Assembly: GCF_002699855.1 (NCBI RefSeq)
Contig: NZ_LKBW01000261.1
Location: 1-43,527, forward strand
DNA: 43,527 bases
Source: Pseudomonas amygdali
GTDB lineage: Bacteria; Pseudomonadota; Gammaproteobacteria; Pseudomonadales; Pseudomonadaceae
Direction: 5' to 3'
Numbering within the stretch: position 1 is the first letter of the stretch; each line of letters begins with the position of its first letter. Position numbers and translations under genes: made by a program. The notes under the pieces were generated by a model. It saw only the letters and a list, made by a program, of their open reading frames with translations. It made no database searches and was not told where the DNA came from. This document shows, piece by piece, positions 32,995 through 40,318 of this stretch.

Positions 32995-35228
32995 TCAACG
33001 CGGAGCGAGCAAGCCTTCTTCGAGCGCCCGCAACTGCTCGTCGTCAAACGGAACGGAGGGTGCCGGCCGCTGCACTGTGGGGCTGGATGGCGGCGTTGGG
33101 GCCGTGTTCCGGAGCTCGTCGACGGACCCGCGAGCTTCAGGCGGTTTTGCTGGCGTAAGCGCAGCGCGTGCTGACGACACGCCGTTCAGCGCACCGTCTG
33201 CCAACACTCGAACCGTGTCCACGGCGATCTGGGTTGGCAGCTGCAACGCGCCTCGGCCCATGTGATAAGCGCTTTCCATAGCCCTTGGAATACCGCTCAA
33301 CGTGCTCGGCTGGAAGGTATGTGGCAGCGATGCCCTGTTCGGGTGGCGGATGTTGTTCAAGGCTGTTTCGGTACGATCCAGCATCGGCGTTGCGCCTCCC
33401 ATCCCCGCATCCTTCAACGCCTTGGCTTCGGCGGTGACAGACTGGTTGGCGTAACGCGTGGACAGATAGGAAATCGAGCCCTTTGCGGCCAGAGCCATAT
33501 TGCGCAGGATATTCCCCGCACTGAGCGTACCCCGCGCGCCTTCCGGCTGGGCTGTCACGGGCGGCAGTGCCGAGGTCAGCGCCGAGCTCTGAATACCCGA
33601 TATTGCCTTGCTGTAGAACGTGGTACGTACCGAGGCTTCGCGCAGGTCCATACCTTTGGCCAGGTCCTTTTTCAGCTCTGTCTCGGCTCGGTCTGGCGTG
33701 ACTACCGGAATTTTGCGCTCTGCGGGATCGACATACGTCGACTTCAACTGCAAAAGCGTTTGCGAACTGGCAGACACCGCCCCGCCAAAGCCGGATGCCA
33801 AGGCTCTTGCACTCAGCGTCTGACCATTGATCTGGTGTAAATCGTTGAGCATCTGGCGCACGGCCTGTGAACCACCAAAGGCACTGTAAGCCATCAGTTC
33901 ACCCACCGGATGGGTGGACGAACCCTGGACCTTCTTCTGGTTCAGCACCGCGCGTTCGCCCTTGACGAAAGCCTTGTCCTGAGCGATTTCCTCGGGCGTT
34001 TTTCTGATCAGCTCACCGTGCTCGCTTTTCAGTTCGAAGGGGTCAGGAATCACCGAATTGGTATCGATAGCCTTGAGTGGCACCATGTTCAAGCGCTCGT
34101 TCAGGCCAGTCTTCTGCAAGGCAGCCTGAAACACCGGTTTCACTACGCTGTTGACTGTCTCGTGGGCAATGCCCGCGACCATTCCGGTTATCGCCGCCTT
34201 GAGCATGCTGGCGTCGCTGCTGGTCTCAGGCACCTCCTCTCGCAGCTTGTCACTGGTAGACAAACGCACATAACCCAGGTGCGTCATTGACGACATGAAC
34301 TGCGGAACCGCAGCCGCAACAACCGGCCCGGCACCTTTCCAGCCGCCAACCGAGTTGCGGGCAGTGACAAGATCACTGACGACGGTGTCCAGTTGTGTAT
34401 GTGCGGCGACCGAAGCAAGGCGTTTGGCCTCTGGCGACTTGACGAAATCGGCGTGCAGGCCGACCAGAGTGGTTTTCGCATCAACCAGCGCCTGTCTGTT
34501 AGCGTGCAAAGCGTCCTTGGCGCCCTCTTCGGCACTTTGCAGGCTCACATCCAGTGCAGCGATGTGATCATCCAGCGACACGATGCCTTTGCTCAGCCCT
34601 TCGCCGATTGCCTTGCTCGCACGACCGGCGTACTCGCCAACGGCTGTCTGACTGACGGCAAGAGTCGCCCGATCCTCGTTGGCATGCGGGCCTGTCTTGG
34701 TGGGCGTAGCGTCATGCATCAACTGAAAGTGCTCCAGTTGATCGGCGACCGATTGCGCGAAGCCCTTGATCAGTTGACCGACTTCGGCTTTGTCGGGGGC
34801 CTGACCCGGCTGGGTAAACTTGTCCAGCAGTTGTTGCAAGTCCGAACCATGAAACTGCTTCAGTTGATAGCGCTCAGGGGAGAGACGCTCGGCCATGACT
34901 TCAAAAGGCAGCTTTTCAGCTTGCAGCAAGCTGCCAATCAATAACGCGGCACGCGAGCTGATCATCGGCGCGCCGCTGACCGGAGCCGTCGCAGGCTCAG
35001 CCTTGAAGGCCTGCAAAAGCTGCGTGTGTCGCGCCGCAACATTCAGCCGCGCGGCACCGGTAGCCGAGCTTTCTGCTGCGTGCGGCCTTGCCTGATGGGA
35101 GTCAGCGGCGGATTCATGCCTGGCGTCACTGCATTCGGGTGAGCGGTCTGGGCGGAAATAGCATCGTGCTGCTGGTTTATCCGGGCCAGCTCGATGCCGC
35201 CCGATCCACCGATTCGCGGAGTGTTCAT
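32995..35228 (-). pseudogene. hopM1: hopM1 effector gene with a one-base deletion
   Basis: The true HopM1 start is ATG 35228 (MNTPRIGGSGGIELAR), overlapping the shcM stop, with GGAGGT upstream. This frame continues for 44 sensible codons to NPPLTP and then reads out of phase to a stop at 35043. The rest (from about AAESSATGAARLNVAARH to ALEEGLLAPR) is in another frame and runs to 32995. Adding one base near 35097 (CCC-GAT-CAG) joins both into 744 residues of normal HopM1 sequence. The long in-phase frame upstream of 35097 encodes unrelated shadow sequence. HopM1 normally degrades plant ARF-GEF MIN7 and causes water-soaking with AvrE. As written only a 61-residue peptide would be made; a sequencing error is the alternative. 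Confidence 0.9.
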
Positions 35229-35719
35229 TGAAACCTCCCTGAGGCCGACAGGCTCTCGCGTTTGGCTGCCGTGGCAACAGGCTGCTCAACCGGGGCACCT
35301 GCTGTTTTGACCCGCCCGATGAACCCATGCTCGCGCCACTCGTTCGCCAAATCAGCGAACGACTTCATCAACAGCAGCACGCCTTCGGCAGAGGCTCGCT
35401 CCAGGCTCACGGAACCCATAAGCAATACCCGACTGGTCTGAGCATTCCAGGAGAAAACCGGGCTATGGGCACCCGAGAACATATGAAAATTAATGTCCAT
35501 CAACGCCAGCAATGCAGCGTCACGATTGCGTGTCGGCAACGCTCCCATGTCGCCGTAAATCAAAACAGCACGGCCCTCATCGCGATCCTGATACTGAAGT
35601 GTGAAGTCCACTTCGCTGATTTTGAAATTGGCAGACTCGTAAAAACGTTCAGGCGTGGAAATAAGGCTGAGCGCGCAGATTTCATTTATCAGGGTGTGGT
35701 ACGAGTCATTATTGTTCAT
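35225..35719 (-). CDS. shcM: ShcM, type III chaperone for HopM1
   Basis: A 164-residue class I T3S chaperone starting MNNNDSYHTLINEICALSL at 35719. Typical features are an acidic N-terminal half with amphipathic helix and beta strands (ISEVDFTLQYQDRDEGRAVL, ALLALMDINFHMFSGA). It binds HopM1 and is required for its secretion. Its stop overlaps the hopM1 start (ATGA). It remains intact although hopM1 is frameshifted. A hrp box with one mismatch lies 59 bases upstream. Confidence 0.94.
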   Translation of the reverse strand: MNNNDSYHTLINEICALSLISTPERFYESANFKISEVDFTLQYQDRDEGRAVLIYGDMGALPTRNRDAALLALMDINFHMFSGAHSPVFSWNAQTSRVLLMGSVSLERASAEGVLLLMKSFADLANEWREHGFIGRVKTAGAPVEQPVATAAKRESLSASGRFQ

Positions 35720-35778
35720 TTCACGGCCTCTGAGTGCGATATGAGACCACACCGTTTTTCTGTCGGTGTGTTCCGCAC

Positions 35779-35807
35779 TGAGTCGAATGTAAAGGCGTTT
35801 TGGTTCC
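35779..35807 (-). promoter_or_regulatory. hrp box upstream of shcM, one mismatch
   Basis: On the minus strand, GGAACC-N16-CGACTCA: the -35 half is perfect, the -10 half has G for C at the second position of CCACNNA. It is the only candidate for the shcM-hopM1-avrF operon in the 270-base divergent gap with hrpW. Activity may be lower than that of the other boxes. Confidence 0.7.
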
Positions 35808-35871
35808 GTGTGCTCGTCAAGCGCACCAGGGATGGCGTATTGAAAACATCGCCATCAATAGCGGCGAAACG

Positions 35872-35899
35872 GGAACCGCTCACCTCGCTTTGCCACTCA
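35872..35899 (+). promoter_or_regulatory. hrp box upstream of hrpW
   Basis: GGAACC-N15-CCACTCA, a perfect HrpL promoter. It lies 123 bases before the hrpW ATG, so the mRNA has a longer leader than those of most hrp genes here; I see no gene in that leader. Confidence 0.94.
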
Positions 35900-36022
35900 C
35901 TTCGAGCGACATCTGGCGAATTCCTCGTCGACCTATAGAACTGACAGGGACACGGCGACCGACGCTGGTAAATCCGGAAGACGACGCTGGTTCATATGTC
36001 CACCCCATCGAGGTAAAACATC

Positions 36023-37270
36023 ATGAGCATCGGTATCACCCCCACACCCTACCAACCCACGTCAGCCGCGCTGGACTTCTCGGCGCTGAGTGAAAAAAGC
36101 CCGCAGACAAACACCTTCCACGATGAGAACGCCCCACAGGCCGTAGACGCTGGTGCCATGCTGTTCAACAGCGCCGCACCGAAAAACGTCAGTTTCGGGC
36201 AACCTGACAACAGCGTGCAGAGCCCGCAGGATGCCAACAACACAGCAAACCCCGAGTCCAACCTCATCAAGCTGTTCAGTGCATTGATTGTTTCACTGCT
36301 GCAGATGCTCATGAACCTTAATAAAAAACAGGACACAGATCAGGACTCGAGCGAGTGGCAGGACCCTTTTCAGAACAATGGCGGGCTCGGTGCGCCTTCA
36401 ACCGATAGCGGGGACAGCGGTGACGGCAGTACGCTAGCCGCAACGGGCGATGGCGGTGGCGATACGCCGACTGCAACAGGCGGTGACGGCGGCGATAGCC
36501 CTGCACCCACTGCAACAGGTGGCAACACGCCTTCTGTCGAAGGCAGCAGCGAGAACGATGGTGGCGTAACACCGCAAATCACACCGCAACTGGCCAACCC
36601 CAACCATACCTCAGGCACGGGTCCGGTTTCGGATACAGCGGGCGCCAACGACCAGGCAGGCAAGGTCATTGTGGTGAAAGACACCATCAAAGTCGCTGCC
36701 AACACAGTCTATGACGCACACGGCGCAACCTTCACCGCCGACAAGTCGATGGGTAACGGAGACCAGAGCGAAAACCAGAAGCCTTTGTTCGAACTGGCAG
36801 AAGGCGCCACCTTGAAAAACGCTAACCTGGGTGAGAACGAAGTGGATGGCATACACGTGAAAGCCAAGGACGCCCAGCAAGTCACCATCGATAACGTGCA
36901 CGCCGAAAACGTCGGGGAGGACATGATCACCGTCAAGGGCGAGGGAGGCGCAAAGGTGACCAATCTGCAAATCAAAAACAGCTGTGCTGAAAACGCAGAC
37001 GATAAGGTTGTCCAACTTAACGCGAACACTCATTTGAACATCACTGGTTTCGAAGCCAACAATTTCGGAACGCTGGTTCGCACCAATGGTGAAAAGCAGT
37101 TTGATGACATGAATATCAAGCTGGACGGTGTAGACGCTAATCACGGCAAGTTCGCACTGGTAAAAAGCGACAGCGAAGACCTGCAGCTGGAGACCAGCAA
37201 CATCGCCATGACCGATGTCAAACATGCCTATGATAAAACCAAGGCCTCGACCCAACACACAGAGCTTTGA
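36023..37270 (+). CDS. hrpW: HrpW, harpin with pectate-lyase-like domain
   Basis: A 415-residue two-domain protein. The N-terminal harpin part (residues 1-110) is Ser/Asn/Gln-rich and cysteine-free. A low-complexity linker (about 120-190) consists of Gly/Asp/Thr repeats such as GDGGGDTPTATGG. The C-terminal part (about 212-415) is a PL3-type pectate lyase domain with regular beta-helix rungs (VIVVKDTIKVAANTVYDAHG; ATLKNANLGENEVDGIHVKA; KVVQLNANTHLNITGFEANN). HrpW binds pectate in the wall and aids translocation; catalytic activity is not established for the family in P. syringae. Start MSIGITPTPYQP follows GAGGTAAAACATC. Confidence 0.95.
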   Translation: MSIGITPTPYQPTSAALDFSALSEKSPQTNTFHDENAPQAVDAGAMLFNSAAPKNVSFGQPDNSVQSPQDANNTANPESNLIKLFSALIVSLLQMLMNLNKKQDTDQDSSEWQDPFQNNGGLGAPSTDSGDSGDGSTLAATGDGGGDTPTATGGDGGDSPAPTATGGNTPSVEGSSENDGGVTPQITPQLANPNHTSGTGPVSDTAGANDQAGKVIVVKDTIKVAANTVYDAHGATFTADKSMGNGDQSENQKPLFELAEGATLKNANLGENEVDGIHVKAKDAQQVTIDNVHAENVGEDMITVKGEGGAKVTNLQIKNSCAENADDKVVQLNANTHLNITGFEANNFGTLVRTNGEKQFDDMNIKLDGVDANHGKFALVKSDSEDLQLETSNIAMTDVKHAYDKTKASTQHTEL

Positions 37271-37290
37271 ATCCCAACCGGACAGCTGGA

Positions 37291-37329
37291 AAAAAGGGGT
37301 GGCCTCACTCGTTGAGCCCACCCCTTTTT
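37291..37329. terminator. Bidirectional terminator between hrpW and hopAA1
   Basis: AAAAAGGGGTGG (37291-37302) pairs with CCACCCCTTTTT (37318-37329), with A- and T-runs on both sides. It ends hrpW on + and the hopAA1 transcript on the minus strand. Confidence 0.9.
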
Positions 37330-37356
37330 ACCGTCTAATTGCAACTTACAGTTTGC

Positions 37357-38818
37357 TTACGACCGCCCAGGCTGAAACGGTGTTTCACTTGGAGAAGCCG
37401 CAATACCACCCTCTTCGATATCCGCTTCACGAGCGGGACGATGACGCAGGTTATTGACCGTGTTGCGCAAGCTGGCACCGGTATTGACGAGCGCTTCCCC
37501 GCCTTTGTCTTTGACGGTTTTCGCCAGTTTTACGGTCTGGTCGGCGACATAACCTGTCGTACTGGACGCAGTCGACTTCACCGTGTCCTGTATGAACGAC
37601 TCGGCTTTTTTAACCGCAGGGTCAGTCGCCAGTGCAGCGGTGGTCCAGCCTGCGAAAACGCCTGCCGAACCCGCCAGGTTGGTCAACTGACTGACCGCAG
37701 CACTGGTCGCCGGATGGGTAATGTTTTTCGTCGCCATCTCCTGCAACTTGCCTACCCCTGCGAAACCGCCCGCCAAGGCAACACCGTTTTGTACCAGACC
37801 GGTTGCCGAGACCAGACTTCTCACCGCCTTGAGCCCGTCAGTCGCGATGTCCAGTGGCAGGCCGGCCATCCGCTTGCCAGCGTTAAGCGCCGCACCTGAG
37901 TAGCTGGCCGACTTGATCGCGTTGTAAGCATCGAGCCAGTCGGTTTCTTCATTCAGGTCAGCCTTGGGCTCTTTATCCTTCAGGCCGAGCACGAATGCAC
38001 CACCACGCAGGTGATCGCGCGACTGCACACTGAGCATGCGGTTGCCAAAGCCTGCGTTGGCAGCCAGACCACCCGCCGCCGACACGCTGATGTCAACAGC
38101 ACTCTGGACTGCTGGTCTGGACGCCAGTGCCGGCGCCAATACCGTGCGTACTGCGTTGCGCGCCGAGTACGTTTGCACCGCAATCCCCATGTCCACAACC
38201 TGCCTGCCAAGCCCTGGCGAGTGGCGTTTCACGGAAGTAGCCATCGCATCATGGATGCCTGTCCGGCGAGGTGCTCAGATAATGCAGATCACCCGTCGCG
38301 CGATCCATCATCTTGGTGCCCACCTGGTCCATCGCTCCCGACAGCGCCCCGGAAATAAACGGGGTTAGCGGCTTGAGTGGAGCAGGTAGCCAATCGCCCT
38401 TGTTAATCGCCGGTTGCATGTACTGAAGCACCGAAGCCGCGGCAAATGGCGTGGCCCGTAACGCGCTTGATGCCGTAGTCGCCAATCGGTCGAACTTTTC
38501 CGCCTTGGCAAATGTTTCTCCGATGCTTGCACGGGTTTCGCCCTGCTCGCTCAAACGCCTGGCGCGCGCATCGATCAGCGCATCGATCTGCTCGTTATGA
38601 GCATGAATGGCAGCGTGGTCCTCCAATGAGTCGGTCAACGGCAATTTGTGTGCAGCGAACACATGATCCTTCAGGTAATCAGTAATCGCATGCAGATTGT
38701 CCTGCGCACCGGAGCTGACGGACCGCACAGAACTGGAAGCAAGAGGCGCGTCAGACGCGATTCGAAAGCTCTCCATCTCGATACCGGGCGGTTGTGGGGC
38801 GGATCGGTTGATGTGCAT
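37357..38818 (-). pseudogene. hopAA1: hopAA1 effector gene with a one-base insertion
   Basis: The frame starts at ATG 38818 (MHINRSAPQPPGIEMESF) and encodes 185 residues of HopAA1 sequence up to LHYLSTSPDR, then H-P-stop at 38249. The remaining HopAA1 sequence (HDAMATSVKRHSPGLGRQVV to FQPGRS) is open in another frame down to 37357. Removing one base near 38257 (AGG-C-ATC-CAT) restores ...PDRIHDAMATS... and a 486-residue protein, the length I recall for intact HopAA1. The downstream part retains an ATG at 38244 but no good ribosome-binding site. HopAA1 is a chloroplast- and membrane-linked virulence effector of the conserved effector locus. As written only a truncated form would be secreted. 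Confidence 0.9.
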
Positions 38819-38981
38819 GGAAATTCCCTCTCGGTCTACGGAGTTTGAACAGCAAAACGCTGAGGCGGGCTTGTCCGGAACGAGTAGTTGCGCGAAAGCA
38901 ATGCAGCGAAGTGTCGATCAAACAACGCCAGAAACAGCGAAACGTCCGGCTACCCGCCAATTGAACAGGATCGACAAAGGC

Positions 38982-39010
38982 TGTGTGGTCCCGGATCCGT
39001 TGACGGTTCC
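38982..39010 (-). promoter_or_regulatory. hrp box upstream of hopAA1
   Basis: On the minus strand, GGAACC-N16-CCACACA, a full consensus match, 163 bases before the hopAA1 ATG. The interval 38819-38981 holds no gene I can support. The conserved promoter shows that the broken gene is still likely transcribed. Confidence 0.9.
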
Positions 39011-39187
39011 AGTGCATGACCTGTGCATGCCGAACTCAAAGGCTCCAGCCGAAACAGCACAGCAAACCGTGTTGAAGATTACGCACCTGGAAATTAAGCG
39101 GGCTTTAAGGCAAGCGGCGTAAGTTCGCGGCATAGCGTGTTCAATGAACATGCACAGCCTTTTCCAACCCAGCAAGGGAGTGCCGTA

Positions 39188-40132
39188 ATGACGGGTCTTT
39201 TCGAAAAAAAATGGCGGTGCATCAGTAGAACAGTGACCTATGTTGGCTGGTCGCTGTTCTGGCTTCTGCTCTGGGACCTGGCTGTGACGATGGATGTCAT
39301 GCTGATCGAAGGCAAGGGCATCGATTTCCCGCTGATGCCTCTCACGCTGCTTTGCTCGGCATTGATCGTGCTGATCAGCTTTCGCAACACAAGTGCCTAC
39401 AACCGCTGGTGGGAAGCGCGTACGTTGTGGGGCGCGATGGTCAATAGCTCACGCAGCTATGGCCGCCAGGTGATTACACTGATTGAAGGTAATACCGATG
39501 ATCGCAACAACCCGGTGAAAGAAGGGCTGTTTCATCGCCACGTGGCCTACCTGCGGGCACTGCGGGCCCATCTCAAAGGCGATGTCGGCACCGCAAAACT
39601 CGACGGACTGTTGTCGGACGCCGAAATTCGTCGGGCCTCTGATAGCAATAACTTTCCCAATGACATTCTGAACGGCTCGGCAGCCATCATCTCCGAAGAG
39701 TTTGCAGCGGGACGCATCGACAGCATTCGTCTGGCACGACTGGAGTCGACCATGGTCGAACTGTCCAACTGCCAGGGCGGCATGGAACGCATCGCCAACA
39801 CACCTCTGCCCTACCCGTACGTCTATTTTCCGAAGCTGTTCAGCACCTTGTTCTGCGTCATCATGCCACTGAGCATGGTAACCACCCTGGGCTGGTTCAC
39901 CCCGGCGATATCCACAGTAGTCGGCTGCCTCCTACTGGCAATGGACCGTATCGGCACCGACCTGCAAGCGCCCTTCGGCAGCAGTCAGCACCAGATTCGC
40001 ATGGAAGACTTGTGCAACACCATCGAAAAAAACCTGCGTTCGATGTTTAGTGCGCCGGAAAAGCAGCTGCTGTGGACAGGCTCGCAAAGCGAGGACGGTG
40101 ATGCTTGGAAAGCGCATCGGCTGGCCGTTTGA
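39188..40132 (+). CDS. Bestrophin-like (UPF0187) membrane channel protein
   Basis: A 314-residue inner-membrane protein. The start at ATG 39188 (MTGLFEKKWRCISRTV) is chosen for its AAGGGAG ribosome-binding site; an upstream in-frame ATG at 39137 is less likely. Family signatures are SFRNTSAYNRWWEARTLWG (about residues 72-90), two N-terminal hydrophobic segments (about 15-70), and the C-terminal IPLPYPY-like segment here read as NTPLPYPYVYFPKLF with two more membrane helices. Bacterial bestrophins are pentameric ion channels. No hrp box is found upstream. It marks the end of the effector locus; in DC3000 hopN1 would be expected close to here and is absent. Confidence 0.88.
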   Translation: MTGLFEKKWRCISRTVTYVGWSLFWLLLWDLAVTMDVMLIEGKGIDFPLMPLTLLCSALIVLISFRNTSAYNRWWEARTLWGAMVNSSRSYGRQVITLIEGNTDDRNNPVKEGLFHRHVAYLRALRAHLKGDVGTAKLDGLLSDAEIRRASDSNNFPNDILNGSAAIISEEFAAGRIDSIRLARLESTMVELSNCQGGMERIANTPLPYPYVYFPKLFSTLFCVIMPLSMVTTLGWFTPAISTVVGCLLLAMDRIGTDLQAPFGSSQHQIRMEDLCNTIEKNLRSMFSAPEKQLLWTGSQSEDGDAWKAHRLAV

Positions 40133-40171
40133 GGGGCGGATATAAGCGCTAGCGGCCAACCCTGCAAATTT

Positions 40172-40318
40172 TCACAGCCCAAGGAGGTTTAGAGGCGTAG
40201 CGTCGATGATCATCCCGTCGGCAGGTGCGAGGCCGTAGCCTGGGATGAGCGGCACATCATTGACTGCCAAAGCCGAGCTGACAGGAACGACGGCCTTCAC
40301 CCCGTACTCTGGCGAAGG
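40172..40318 (-). other. 48-codon open stretch in frame behind the kinase stop
   Basis: Directly after the kinase TGA (40321-40319) the same frame continues for 48 sense codons (PSPEYGVKAVVPVSSALAVN, then DVPLIPGYGLAPADGMIIDA, then TPLNLLGL) to a TGA at 40174-40172. The composition looks protein-like, with alternating hydrophobic residues, and it may be the C-terminal remnant of another gene fused by deletion. It has no start codon of its own with a ribosome-binding site. I do not recognise the family. Confidence 0.4.

Noticed and set aside
35043..35328. Start of hopM1 at 35328 as an intact 777-codon gene
   Set aside because: The first 80-odd residues (Arg/Pro/Cys-rich) are the shadow of shcM and of the true hopM1 start in another frame. 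The correct N-terminus begins at 35228 and is frameshifted.
36380..36560. Tandem DNA repeat in the hrpW linker as a separate element
   Set aside because: The repeats encode the Gly/Asp/Thr-rich linker of HrpW in frame and are a normal part of the protein.
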